Of a DNA stretch of 55,219 bases, positions 1-11,589 are shown piece after piece. The stretch is taken from contig JAIVFJ010000372.1 of the NCBI GenBank assembly GCA_025765615.1, positions 1-55,219 of the forward strand, given 5' to 3'. The stretch comes from Zopfochytrium polystomum. Lineage: Eukaryota; Chytridiomycota; Chytridiomycetes; Chytridiales; Chytridiaceae. The translations under genes were made by a program, and so were the position numbers. Below the pieces are notes generated by a model. It saw only the letters and a list, made by a program, of their open reading frames with translations. It did no database searches and was not told where the DNA came from. Numbering within the stretch: position 1 is the stretch's first letter; the number at the start of each line of letters is the position of its first letter.

Positions 1-889
1 ATGGCGCCGAGGGGAAGGTTGATGTAAAAGACCCAGCGCAGGAGACGTGGTCGACGAAGACGCCGCCGAGAAGTGGACCTGTGCGTGGATTAGGATTGGT
101 GAACGTCCTGTCAGTGTGCTGCAAGTTCACAACCAAAAGAGCTAAAACATAATACCTGCAACAGCGGCAAGACCGAAGCCAGCACCAATGACTCCAGTCC
201 ACTTGGCACGGTCACGAAGAGGGACGAGGTCAGAGATAATGATGATGACGAGGGAGAAAATGCCGCCGCCTCCCAGACCGGCGATGGCGCGAGCAACAAT
301 GAGGAACTGGGGTTGGCAGAGTGTCAGTCTCCCTTCTCATGCAATGTTTGTGGAACAGCAAGACATTTCCTTACCGGCATGCTATTCGCTGCACCGCAGA
401 GCGCACTCCCGATCTCAAAGGTGATGATGGCGAATAGGTAGGTTGGCTTGCGCCCGAAGATGTCCGCCAGCTGACCATACGACGGAATGAAAGCGGTCGA
501 CGTCAGAAGGTAGGCAGTGGCGACCCATGCGACTTGGTCCTGCGCAGCGAACTCGGTGGCGATGGCTTGAAAAGCGACCGAGACGATTGTCTGTTTGGGG
601 GAAGGGGTGTTCGCCGGAGTAGGGGCCAAACAAGACAAATGAATGCGCTGGGAATGGAAGCTGGGCCGCCGCCCTGACAGCTCACCAACGCACCTGATCT
701 AGCGCCGCAAGAAATACGGCGACGTTGAGGCCAAGAAAAACCAAGTAGAATTGAAGGTTCGACATGCCCGGAAACGATGGTGTTGTGGACGACGCCCACG
801 TCCACCGCTTGCGCTGTCTCCCTCTTTGGGGTGATGACTTCCGGGGGTACCGCCGCGTTGGACCCGGCGATGGTTTCTTCGTCTGTCAT
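1..889 (-). pseudogene. MFS drug transporter, tandem copy A (frameshifted, cut by window start)
   Basis: This is the 5' two thirds of a DHA2-type MFS transporter gene, closely related to the two genes that follow. Exons fall at 694-889, 375-590, 156-306 and 1-78, at the same places and phases as in copies B and C. The second exon keeps the motif-A region (GQLADIFGRK). Two single-base changes break the frame. Exon 1 is 196 nt where copy B has 195, with an extra base near 770, just before the first membrane segment. One G is missing near position 39, inside the conserved VSWRWVFY motif. Two indels in under 900 bp suggest a decaying duplicate, although base-level assembly error cannot be excluded. 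The rest of the gene lies upstream of the window. Confidence 0.8.
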
Positions 890-1584
890 GTGGATGCGGG
901 GTGCGGTAGGGAGGCTGCGGTAGGGAGGCTGGAGGGGGGGAAGCTATAGAATGCTGTGCTGCAGAAAGATTCGCTGGAACAAAGAATGAGAGTGAAGGAA
1001 TATGTATGTAAAGGTCTCGGGATGTTGACTTGCGGCTCAAACCACACTGAGTCATGGGTCAAGCTCACTCCGTCCAAAAACATTGCAAAAAGCGGAAAAT
1101 TCTACGGACGGAAAGATGCGGACTGATTGTTCCGTCCGCTTACCTCTGGTTCAAGGGTGGTTTGGTGGTTTGTGGGATACGTCAGTGTTAACAATCCCCT
1201 GGAGAGTATTGCATAAGCTTCTATTGTATTTGGGTAATTGAACACGTAACAACGAACCCTACCCAGCGGTCAGCTTGTTTAATTTCGGCGTCGGTGACGG
1301 CAGTGACAATGATATTTTCATATGAAGTTCAACCGCGATTGTGGCAAACAAAACATGTAGGTAAGGAGATGAAAAAAAAAGGGACTCGCGCACTCGAGAA
1401 AAAAAGGAACCCGACAGGAAGATCTCCCGTCAAGCAATCTGATATTTTGGCGCTCGAGAGTGTTCAAAGAAGAAACAAAACGACTAGCAATAGTGACCCA
1501 GAATCAAGAGAAATCAACAACAACCCACAACAATGGAAAGGAGAAAAAAGAGTGAGGGTCCCTCCAAAGGTCCACTCGACTCGT
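890..1584. other. Intergenic region between MFS copies A and B
   Basis: This spacer lies upstream of copy A and downstream of copy B. The open frames here have no recognisable domain and read as antisense shadows. I see no RNA gene or repeat. Confidence 0.5.
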
Positions 1585-3563
1585 CTATCCGAATGCGACG
1601 GGCATCTCGACGCCCGACGGCAGTCGCTCCTTCTTCATGAACAGCGACGCCACCGCCGACAGCGCCCCGAACGGAATTGCAATCTGAAACACGAGCTGCA
1701 GCGTCTTGACGTACCCATGAATCACTGGTCCCCACTCGTCCTCGGGGAGCACCTGCCGAATCAGCGACGGCGACAACAACAACGTCTGCTCCGTCACGCC
1801 CGGGACCAAAAAGTGCAGCGTCGTGTTGCTATCAACAATGCTCTGATGCACGTTTCCGGGCAACTTCTGGTTGAACGCGACCGAGAACGAAGCGAGCCCG
1901 AGCACGGCGCCGATCGTCTGGAAAAAGTTGATCAGCGCGGTCATGGTCGACAGCAGCTCTTCGGTGACGGAGAACTGGCCGACGAGGACGATCATCTGGA
2001 GCGCGGTGCCGGCGCCGATACCGCCGAGGATCAGGAAGATGATTTGTTTCCACTGCTCGCTGGATTCGTCGAGGAGGCTGACGAGGACGCAGGAGACGGC
2101 GATGACGACCGCGCCGAAGGGGATGAAGGGCCACGCATGGCCGGTGCTGCTGGAGACGAGGCCGATGCCGATGCCAAAGACGATGAGGCCGGCGATCAAA
2201 GGGAGTGTGCGGACGCCGGCGCTGGTGGCAGAGTCTGCGAGAAAAAAAATTGGAATAGATTTCTTACAATTTTGGATCGGCCAGTTGAGGGAAGAACCTC
2301 TGATACTCACCGCCCTTGACAATCTGGTACCACTGCGGAACGTAAAACACCAATCCGTAGAATGCAGCACCAAAGAAGAATGCCGCCGCAAACGTCGCCG
2401 CAACCCTTGAGTCCTTGAACAAATGCATCGGAACGATCGGGCGCTCGGCGACTTTCATCTCCACCCAGATAAACGCAATCGCAAAGATAGCGCCAATGGG
2501 GAGCAGCGACTTCACGACAGCCGAGTCCCACGCGTACTGCGTGCCTCCTCCTTCGAGAGGGATGAGGATGCAAATGATGGCGGTCACGAGGAGGAAAGTG
2601 CCGAGGAGGTCGAGGCGCTTGAATTCTGCCCACATGTTTTCGGCGCGTTTGACTTTAACGTTCAGGAAGAGCGTGACGACGATGATGGCGATGGCGCCGA
2701 GGGGAAGGTTGATGTAAAAGACCCAGCGCCAGGATACGTGGTCGACGAAGACGCCGCCGAGAAGTGGACCTGTGTGTGGAGTGGAGTCGTAACCATGTTC
2801 GGAAAGTAAGCCACGAGCTGGCAAAATAGCAGAACCAGGAGAAAAAGAATCACCTGCAACAGCGGCAAGACCAAAGCCAGCACCAATGACGCCGGTCCAC
2901 TTGGCACGATCACGAAGGGGAACGAGGTCGGAGATGATGATGATGACGAGCGAGAAAATGCCGCCACCTCCCAGACCAGCGATGGCGCGAGCAACAATCA
3001 GGAACTGAGTAGCGTGAGTGTTACTCCTTCTAATTGCGTCTTTGTGGAAAAACAATGACCCCTCACCGGCATGCTATTCGCTGCACCGCAGAGTGCGCTT
3101 CCAATTTCAAAGACGGCAATGGCGAAGAGGTATGTTGGCTTTCGTCCAAAGATATCCGCCAGCTGTCCGTACGACGGAATGAAGGCAGTTGATGTGAGAA
3201 GATAGGCGGTGGCGACCCAGGCGACCTGGTCTTGCGCAGCGAACTCGGTGGCGATGGCTTGAAAAGCGACGGAAACGATGGTCTGATGGGAGCATATGGT
3301 GGTTTGGGTTGGGTGCGTGCGACAAATGAGGGAATCGACGAACAAACACGGGCTCGTTGACAACGCACCTGATCCAGCGCGGCAAGAAAAACCGCAACGT
3401 TGAGACCGACGAAGATCAGGTAGAATTGAAGGTTCGACATGCCCGGCACGATGGTGTTGTGGACGACGTCGACGTCCACGGCGTGCGCCTCGCTCTTTGC
3501 GGCGATGGTTTCAGGGACTACCGCGAAGTCGGGCGACCCGGTGATGGTTGCTTCGTCCGCCAT
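1585..3563 (-). CDS. MFS multidrug transporter, DHA2 (14-TM) family, copy B
   Basis: Five exons join in frame to 556 residues: 3369-3563, 3067-3282, 2854-3004, 2311-2769 and 1585-2234. All four introns (62-86 nt) are GT-AG. The family exports drugs and other small hydrophobic molecules across the plasma membrane in exchange for protons. Visible hallmarks are a polar N-terminus, the WVATAYLL segment, motif A (GQLADIFGRK), motif C (GFGLAAVAGPLLGG, split by intron 3) and VSWRWVFYINLPLG. The start is the only ATG that gives the N-terminus shared with copy C. It is flanked by copies A and C on the same strand, so it belongs to a tandem array. The substrate cannot be read from sequence. Confidence 0.93.
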
Positions 3564-3654
3564 TTCGGGTTGGTCTGCCTGATGCTACTGCGCTTGCTGA
3601 GTGTGTATTTGTTGAAATGCGGAAGGTTGCGCTCGACGAAGAGAAAGGAACAAA

Positions 3655-3674
3655 TATATATATATATATATATA
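3655..3674. repeat. (TA)n microsatellite
   Basis: About ten TA units lie roughly 90 bp upstream of the copy B start codon. They could also supply a TATA-like element. Confidence 0.9.
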
Positions 3675-3724
3675 TGCAAAGAGACCAAGGTCGGGTCAAG
3701 CACTGCCGCCAACAATGGGAACTG

Positions 3725-3757
<33 letters not shown>

Positions 3758-3767
3758 TTAGGGTTAG
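3725..3767 (+). repeat. A30 tract joined to two telomere-type GGGTTA repeats
   Basis: Thirty adenines (3725-3754) run directly into GGGTTAGGGTTAG (3755-3767). The unit matches the TTAGGG telomere repeat used by many fungi. Two units are few, so this could be chance, a remnant of DNA-break repair, or the tail of a retroposed sequence. Confidence 0.7.
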
Positions 3768-4179
3768 CCGCCTGGTTCCTGTGCGGTTCTTCCTTCGGCG
3801 ACGGACTTCAGTAGCTAAGAGGGCTTTGGAGAGAAACTAGTTTGCTATTGATTTGCAGACTACGAGGTGGGTGGCGGCGGTGGTGGCTTCCTGCGAGCGA
3901 CGCTTTGACAGACCGATATAACACAAACATCAACAGAAAAGGGGCACAAATAGGCGTTCCATAGGAAAGCTTCTATGTCATAACGGTCTGTCAGGCGGCT
4001 CTAGAAAGTCACACACACACGTAACAATACAAGTACAATGGCGTCGGCGGAGACGGAAAAGGCAGCAAAAAGGTAATGGCAACAGACCCAGTATGAATCA
4101 AACAAAAAAAAAACTAAACCTAAACTCCCAACAAAAAAAAAACCCCCCCTCTCAACTCTCCAAACTGGCCCGCCCCACA

Positions 4180-6216
4180 TCAGAACGCCACGGGCCTGTC
4201 CACGCCCGATGGCAACCGCTCCTTCTTCATAAACAGCGAGCTCAGCGCTGACACTGCCGCAAAAGGAATCAAAATACGGAAAACCAACTGCAGCGTCTCG
4301 ACAAACCCGTGCACAACGGGCGGCCACTCGGACTCGGGCAGCGCGACGCGGATCAGCGACGGCGCCTTGAGCAGCAGCTCGAGGTCGACGCCGGGGATCA
4401 AAAAGTGCAGCGTCGCGTTCGCGTCGGCGATGCTCTGCGCGACGTTGCCGGGCAGCTTCTGGTTGAACGCGACCGAGACCCCCGCGAGCCCGAGCACGGC
4501 GCCGATAGTTTGGAAAAAGTTGATCAGCGAGGTCATGGTTGAGAGAAGCTCCTCAGAGACGGTGAATTGGCCGACGAGGACGACCATTTGGAGGGTTGTG
4601 CCCGCGCCGATGCCGCCGATCAGGATGTAGATCACTTGTTCCCAGCCCGCGCTGCTCTCGTTGAGGAGGCCGATCAGCACAGCCGCGAGACCGACGATCA
4701 CGCCGCCGGCCGGGATGAAGGGCCATGCGAGACCGGTGGCGCTGGAGACGATGCCGGTTCCGACGGAGCAGAGGACGAGGCCGGCGATGAGGGGCAGGGT
4801 GCGAATACCCGCGGACGTCGCCGAGTCTGACGAGAGTTTTGAAAGAGCACGAGGTAAGCGTCCGGTTCAAAGGAACAAGTGAGGCTACAGCGATCACTCA
4901 CCGCCCTTGACGACCTGGAACCACTGCGGGACGTAGAAAATCAAGCCAAAGAAAGCGGCGCCGAAAAAGCCGGCCGTCATAAAAGTGGCCACGACCTTGT
5001 AGTCCTTGAAGAGGTAAGGCGGAACGATGGGCCTGGCTGCGATCTTCATCTCGACAAACACAAACAGGGCCACAAAGACGCCGCCGACGACAAACAAGGA
5101 AATCACGGTGGGCGAGTTCCACGCGTACTGTGTGCCGCCGCCCTGGAGCGGTACGAGGAGGCAGATGACGGCGACGACGAGGACAAAGGTGCCGATCCAG
5201 TCGATTTTGGCGAGGTCCTGCAGCATGTTTTCGGACTTAACGGTCTTGATGTTGAGGAAGAGGATGACGACGACGATTGCGATCGCGCCGAGAGGGAGAT
5301 TGATGTAGAAGACCCAGCGCCAGGACACGTGGTCGACAAAGGCGCCGCCGAGGAGAGGGCCTGATTCGATGCGGAAAGAATGGGATTAGCGACCTCGAGG
5401 GCGGCCTACCGTTCGGATATCCGTCTGCTCAAACTCACCAGCAACAGATGCCAGACCGAAACCAGCACCAATGACACCAGTCCACTTTGCACGGTCGCGC
5501 AGCGGTACCAGATCCGCGATGATGATGATGACGAGGGAGAAGATACCTCCTCCACCGAGACCAGCTACAGCACGGGCTACGATCAGGAACTGCAAGAGGA
5601 AACCGGAAACGCAGGTGAGCATTTTGGCAAGTCGCGTGGATGGGCGGAAAAACCTACGGGCATGCTGGTGGCCGCACCGCACAGGGCGCTTCCGATCTCA
5701 AATATCACAATGGCGAACAGGTACACGGATTTGCGGCCAAAGATGTCAGCGAGCTGGCCGTACGACGGGATGAAGGCGGTGGAGGTGAGGAGGTAGGCGG
5801 TGGCGACCCATGCCACTTGGTCCTGCGCGGTGAATTCGGTGGCAATGGCTTGGAGCGCGACGGAGACGATGGTCTGGAATAGAGTGAGTCAAAGGGAAAA
5901 TGGGAATCGTGGGTGGACGTACTTGATCCAGCGCGGCCAGGAACACGGCGACGTTGAGGCCGACAAAGATGAGGTAAAACTGGAGGTTGGACATGCCGGG
6001 GACGATCGTGGTGGACTGCGGCTCGGCGGGCTCGACGGGGTCGATGACGACGCCCTCGACGCCCTCGACGCCTTCCTTCTTCTGCTCGACAGCCTCTGCG
6101 GCGACGACGGCGGCTGGCTCAGCGGCAGCATCGATGTCGAGGGCCGTTGCCGAGTCCGGCAGCGGGCTTTTTGTGGCGACCGCCTCTGGCGAGTCGGCCT
6201 TCTCCTCGGCTGTCAT
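4180..6216 (-). CDS. MFS multidrug transporter, DHA2 (14-TM) family, copy C
   Basis: Five exons join in frame to 588 residues: 5923-6216, 5658-5873, 5439-5589, 4902-5360 and 4180-4826. Introns are 49-78 nt at exactly the same positions and phases as in copy B. Exons 2, 3 and 4 have identical lengths in both genes (216, 151 and 459 nt), so the pair arose by tandem duplication. The N-terminus is longer and rich in Ala and Glu (about 75 residues) before the first membrane segment. Motif A (GQLADIFGRKSVYL), motif C (VAGPLLGG) and VSWRWVFYINLPLG are intact. The chosen ATG avoids an upstream in-frame ATG in a CA/CT-repeat leader. Expected role is proton-coupled efflux at the plasma membrane. Confidence 0.93.
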
Positions 6217-6801
6217 GGTGATTGAGTCGGCGGGTGAGTTGCGGGTATGTGCTGACGATGGGCGCTTATTACGGGGATGACGGTGATGATGCAAGAGCGA
6301 GAGTCTCTTTCTCACTTACACACACACACACACTCTCTCTCTCTCTCTCTCGCTCGCTCTCTTTTCGCCTCTCAAGCGGCATGCAAAAAAACATGAATGC
6401 CCGTCCGTCCGTCCCGCCAGAAGTCGGATCCACTTTTGGCTTGCCGCGACTGACGGACGTCACTCCCATTCCCACACTCTCGCACAGCTCGACAAACAAA
6501 AACTGGCCCAATGGGGAACCGACAGAGCCTGCGCTTCTTTGGTCGGTAAAACTCTTGCGTCCGTGGGTGGCACCTCCACCCAAGGCTGCAGGAGACAACC
6601 CGCCCAATTCCACACACTGTTTAATTGAATTCCACCCACCGCCTCCCAAGGCGCTGTTGCATCTCTTTGGGTATTTCATATTAATATTGCCCTCAGACAT
6701 TCCGGCTGTCCCGCGACTTTCACTTGTTCCATCGGCGCCGAATTGTCTCGGCATACCCTCCTCGGCTAGCCTCGTCGAGGGCAGGGATCAGATTGGGTTT
6801 A
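6217..6801. other. Intergenic region with (AC)n(TC)n repeat
   Basis: The shared spacer holds the promoter of copy C and the 3' end of STN1. A compound microsatellite of AC then TC units covers about 6318-6360, immediately upstream of copy C. Nothing else is recognisable. Confidence 0.6.
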
Positions 6802-8338
6802 TCAAAAGTCAACGGACTTGAACTCATTGTTCCCAAGCTCGATGATCAAGCTGTCGTTCTTGAGCTTGCGAATGGTCCTCGTCAGCTCAGCATACGTGAC
6901 GTGAGCGAACCCCGGCTGCTCTCGCACGAGAAGGCTGATGTAGTCCAACGGCAGTCCTTCTGGAACCGGTCGTAATACATTAGGGCGAAGCGAATCGAAA
7001 AAAATAGTAGTTTTTGTTTGAAGCACCTTTGGACCTCAGGTTGAAAAACTGTTGCATTTTAATAGGGCCGTCTCGCACCGCTTGGAGAACAGCGGCGCCA
7101 AGGTTCCGCTCGTGGCTGATCACTTCGTAAATGTCCTCGTCTTCGTTTTTCTGATAGAAGAAGCCCTCTTTGACCAATCCAGCGAACGCCTGTTGGAACA
7201 GCGAGCCGACCTTCTTTTTGCTGATCGAGCCGATAGAGCTTCTTGTTTGATTCTGCGCAATGTCCGTTAGTCGACGTCGGTGACGATTAAAGAATGATTG
7301 AGTTAGCCGACTCACAGAAGAAATCACTTTGGCAACGTGTTCCAACAGTGGGTCTCCTAAAACGTCCTTGAAGTAGAATACGCCGAGGTCCCTCGACCGG
7401 ATAAACAGCTCTACAAGCGGCTTGAAATCGGGTGCTGACAGATTCGGGTTCGCCAGCGCTTTGTCAACCTCCGCTGTGAACTGGAAACAAACTTTCATGA
7501 GCGACTGGCAAAAAGCGGGGGGGGGGGGGGGGGGGGGGGAAAGAGGTGAATACCTTCTTCTGTAGTTCATCCAGAGTTGGATCCGGCTCGTCCTCGTCCT
7601 CTGCAGCTTTGACCACCTCCGCCACGATCTCCATGTAGTTTTCCGGGACGAGCATCGTCTTGCTGTAAACGTTTTTGTGAAGATCGATCACGTCCAGCCA
7701 CCACAGGATCTCGGCGTTCGGATCGCTAGGTGTTGCTGGCAGTAGAGTTGCGATTAGTAGTTCTTCCAACGGTTCGTTATTTTTATTGCGTACCTATTGT
7801 GTTGACGGTAATTTGTGTTTGGCCTCTGAACTCTGATACTCGTCCGTTGACGAGGAGCAAAGAGCCCAGGGGCACGGTTTTTCGGATCGTCCGCTGGCGT
7901 ACGTCGGCTGGGAACCAATACACGCATGATGCAACGCCGGTTCCGTCGTCCACTGCGGATTAGGGGGAACGATCAAGCGTTTAGATCGAGGTAATATCGT
8001 GGCGCTATTGCATACCTGAATAAATAATATTGTTCTCCCGCTCGTCCTTGCCGATGACGATGCCGCAGATCTCTACCTTGCGGACAGGTCTGTTTCGGAA
8101 GAGGTAAATGTCTGCGCAAGCGAAATCGCGTGTTTGAGCGGAGACGTCTATGACCATGGGCAAATAGCTACGCCCTACATCGATCGTGTAAAATACAGCA
8201 AATACCTGGCACTTCCGGATGATGCGTGAGAGCGTAAACGTCAGCGACTGTCAGTTTGACCGCGACATTGTACGTAAAGTCTAGGCCGAGCAGGACAACG
8301 GGCGGAGGGCCGTCCAGCGCCACAAGCTTCTGTTTCAT
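6802..8338 (-). CDS. STN1: STN1, CST telomere-capping complex subunit
   Basis: Seven exons join in frame to 372 residues: 8206-8338, 8016-8111, 7794-7952, 7554-7735, 7316-7480, 7027-7252 and 6802-6959. Stn1 binds single-stranded telomeric DNA with Ten1 and Ctc1/Cdc13 and promotes C-strand fill-in. Exons 1-4 encode the RPA32-like OB fold: VRKVEICGIVIGKDERE, then VDDGTGVASCVYW, the Stn1 signature region. The C-terminal part (about residues 230-372) is compatible with the tandem winged-helix region of metazoan-type STN1. The length matches that family. The gene is divergent from RTT106 with almost no space between the coding regions. The intron between exons 4 and 5 contains a 23-nt C run (G run on the plus strand). 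Confidence 0.88.
7517..7539. repeat. Homopolymer G23 inside a STN1 intron
   Basis: This is an uninterrupted run of 23 G on the plus strand (C on the sense strand of STN1), in the intron spanning 7481-7553. It can serve as the polypyrimidine tract. Runs of this length are unstable and hard to sequence. Confidence 0.9.
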
Positions 8339-8374
8339 CACGGCCCACGATCGAAGAAACCTTGTCTGAGACGT

Positions 8375-9974
8375 TCGGACCCGTCTCGCTGGGCCACGGC
8401 CGCCTCCGACGACCCCTCGCTGCTGTCCGACCTCCGCAAGGCGATCGCGACCACGCCGGACCTCGACGCCTTGCTCGACCGGCTCGTCGCGCGCGTCGAA
8501 AGCAGAAGCAGATCGCGCCTGCCGCAGGTTGCTGGGATCTCCACCTCCGCGGCGTCAGATCGAAAACCTAGCTGGCCGCCTACCGGAGATCTGCGATCGA
8601 TCATCCACGACATCGCGTTTGTGAATCCGCGAAAGCGGCTCGACCTTGCGGTCCACTCGCACGCTCTCGTGCTAAAGCCGTGCGAAGGCCCGGCGACATC
8701 GGGTGAGGTCAACTGAACCTACAGTTTCGCTTGTTTACTGAGTCTGTCCGTCCGACTAGGTGAAAGCCTTGCCGAACCGATCGAAGTGATCGGCATCGAT
8801 ACCATCACACGAATCGCCTGCGTTCCGACTCCTGGAAAGACGGCTGCTCACTACACGATCGCCATATTCCACGTTTCCAACGGTTCTACTTCAACGTCCG
8901 TGTTTGGCTTTGACGAGCACGGCACTAAGGGCCTCCGAGTGTCCACGGTGGCTGCAGGTTCGACGCTAGCGAAGGATGCATCGATCGGGAAAGAGCAATC
9001 AGCTTTGGAAAAAGTGCTCGAGCTGCTACGCGCCGCTTTGCCGACGCGACTGTGGACAAGCTCTATCGTATCCATACTGAAGGCCATTGGAAGCGAACAC
9101 AAGATTTGGGCGTTGGAGCGGCACATTGGTGCGCATCTTGAACGAACTGAAGGGTAAGCTCCGACTTTTTCTTAATGATCAATCTCAGGCTAACATTGTT
9201 GCAAGGGCATTTTACATGCTTCCAAACGGCATTCTGTTTGGCTTCAAAAAGCCGACGCTGTTTATTTCATGGGACGAGCTCGCTGGTGCCGAAGTGTCCT
9301 CCGTCACCTCCCGGACATTCGATATCATTCTCCATACTACGCGCTCACCAGCACCGAACGAGGCACTCAAGTCCTCCGCAAAGGCAAGCGCCGCGAGCAA
9401 ACAGAAGGCAACCGAGCCCTTGTCGTTCGAGTTCCGAATGATCGATGGGGCCCATCTTCAAGGCGTCGTGCGGTATTTGAAGCATTTTGGAGTGACGGTT
9501 GGAGGCGGCGTTTCGTCGGACGGTGTCGCCGTGAGGGCAAAGGGCCGCGAGGTTGTCCAGGCAGCGAGCGGCGTTCTGGATGCAAATGGGGGCGGGGTGG
9601 TCGCGTCTGAAGGCGGAGGAGCGTCAAACGCGAACTATGAGAATGAGGATCAGGATTATCAAGCCAGCGAGTCTGGCGATGAGGTACGTTTAGTTCAGTA
9701 AGTGGCATTCGATTGGTAATTTGCTCCTCGAAACTCCCAGGTGGCAGAAGAGTACGACAGTGATGCGGCGTCCAGCAGCGACAGCGACGAAGATTCTGGC
9801 GGAAAATCCGACACTCGAACACCAAGCCCACCACCGAAGAAGCGTGCAAGGAAAGTACCGCGACAGAAACAGGTGAGCAAACGGCGGAAAGTTTCACAGG
9901 GAAAGACACAGCAACCTGTGAGGTCTAATCCTCAAGTCGAAAGCGAAGAGGAGGATATTGATGAACTGGCGTAA
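8375..9974 (+). CDS. RTT106: Rtt106-type histone H3-H4 chaperone (start codon unresolved)
   Basis: Exons are about 8375-8702, 8760-9153, 9206-9683 and 9741-9974, with introns of 52-57 nt. The predicted product is about 475 residues. Rtt106 binds newly made H3-H4 through two PH domains and deposits them on replicating DNA. The signature is in exon 3: an RTEGAFYMLPNGILFGFKKP block followed by LFISWDE and SVTSRTFDIIL, typical of the Rtt106/Pob3 PH module. It ends in an acidic tail (EEEDIDELA), as in the family. Intron 2 must end at GCAAG (9205) to keep this frame. The N-terminal helix (LLSDLRKAIATTPDLDALL) lies in a frame with no ATG after the stop at 8282-8284. The first exon is therefore missed or a base is wrong. 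It is divergent from STN1. Confidence 0.8.
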
Positions 9975-10014
9975 GATATATATTCATACACTAGTTACGT
10001 ATGCGGGCAATAAT

Positions 10015-11350
10015 TCACAAGACAACCATTGACTGAGACATCTTTCTAAACTGCTCGCGCATCTTGCTGAACTCTCTCGCATTCTCATCGCGGACCCGAT
10101 CGAGCCACTCGTCCAGCTCCCGTCCGCGCTCCAACCGAAACTCGTCCTTCCATCGCGAGAGACTTTCCTGGACCTTTCTGAGCATGTCGGTGACTTGCTT
10201 CATCGAGCCGGACACCTCCCGCTGGAACTCTTCCATGTTTCGCTCGACTGCGGCGATTCGGGCGCATGCAACGGCTGCCGCGCTCTTTTCCCTGCTGCCA
10301 GTGTCGCGTTCGACGGCATCAACACGCGTCGCGATTTTCTCGGTGGCAACGTGCAAGTCACGTGCAATAGAGTCCCGTCCAGCCTCAACTTCACGCGCCG
10401 CAACCCTCCGGTGATCCTCCAGCTCGCGAGCAACCCACTCCCTGATACCTCTCTCCCGCGACTCCCACCTTCCATCGCAGCTTGACTCTCCATAGCCGCT
10501 CTGCCGGACAAAACCAGCCTGGACCGCCCCCGCTGCCGCACTAACTAGTCCCTCCCCGCGCACCAGCCGCTGCCCCAGCGCCACCACCGCCCTCTGCGCG
10601 TCGCGCACGTCGTCAACGAGACGGACGACCCCGCCCGCAATACCCTCAATTCGCGCTCGGTGCGACGCGTGCCGGGCGATCGTCTCCTCGACCCCCGCGA
10701 CGCGCCGCTCGACGGCTTCGATCCTCCCGCGGAGCGCTTCAACGCGCACGTCCAGCACGGCCGCGGCCCGATATTCCCCGTCGCGGCAAGAACACGCGTC
10801 GGGACGCGTCATCCGAACAGGGATCGACGCGGCCGCCGCGAGTACGGCGTCGTGCAGCCTGTCGAGGAGCAAGGAGACCTGTGCTGCGGCACCGGTTGGG
10901 TCGGGCTCTGCGCGCGTCGCGGCGAGGTGGGAGGCGACAGCGGCGGCGGAAGCGTGGGTGGCGTGAACGTGGGCGGTGAGGTGGGCGATGTGGGATTCGA
11001 GGCGTTGGAGGGAGTGGTGGAGGGTGGAGATATGGGAGGCGGTGCCGGCGAGTCTTGTGGGGAGGTGAGTTGTGTGATGGTTCTGCAACCGTCGATACTA
11101 TCGGATCAAAAACGAAAGCTTGAGGTACTCACTGGTGGTGAACGCGTTCAACAAATTCCTCTCTATCACTGAGGATGTTGTAAGTAATTGGAGGCGGGCT
11201 TGAATTTGGAAGCGGCGTAAGCTGCCGAGGAATCGTCTTCACGGTGGTGGGAATCGCCGACGCGAGAGCGCGCGCGGGCGAAGACGCGGACGGGGCTGCA
11301 TTGTGATCCAAGATCTTGTTGTGGTCGAAGTGGTTGTAACCCGTTCTCAT
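10015..11350 (-). CDS. Coiled-coil protein
   Basis: Two exons (11133-11350 and 10015-11053) join in frame to 418 residues across a 79-nt intron ending in CACAAG. The first 70 residues are polar and end in a conserved-looking stretch (TVKTIPRQLTPLPNSSPPP, then ILSDREEFVERV). The rest is almost entirely predicted helix with heptads, from about residue 70 to the end. It is Ala- and Arg-rich in the middle and charged at the C-terminus (RELDEWLDRVRDENAREF). The layout resembles FAM81-type or other microtubule-associated coiled-coil proteins, but I do not recognise it firmly. The gene converges with RTT106; the stop codons are 40 bp apart. Confidence 0.7.
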
Positions 11351-11589
11351 TTTATTCGGTAATGAGGAAAAGGGCCCTTTGTGTGCCAACAAACCACAGA
11401 AGCTCACACACGGCGGCGAATTTCCCATGTCCCTTTCCACACTGCGTTTCAATGAAGAGACTGATTACTCGCAATATAAAATCGGCTTCCACGTATTTGT
11501 CTTGAATTGGTGAGCCTTCGAACTTGGTGAATCGTCCAGAACGCCTCTTTCAAAGGCGCAGACTTTTTTCATCTGCTTCTCCGTCGGAC

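Larger units (their letters stand above)
3564..4179. other. Intergenic region between MFS copies B and C
   Basis: This is the promoter side of copy B and the 3' side of copy C. It holds a TA microsatellite, an A30 tract joined to telomere-like repeats (both listed separately), and several short A or C runs at 4103-4148. I see no gene. Confidence 0.6.

Noticed and set aside
1294..2319. 341-codon plus-strand open frame
   Set aside because: It is antisense to the last exon of transporter copy B and has the charged, low-complexity composition of a shadow frame.
4879..5364. 161-codon acidic plus-strand frame
   Set aside because: Shadow of transporter copy C exon 4; Asp/Glu-rich only because the sense strand is rich in Val/Ile codons.
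10660..11172. 170-codon Gly-rich plus-strand frame
   Set aside because: Antisense to the coiled-coil gene; composition is an artefact.
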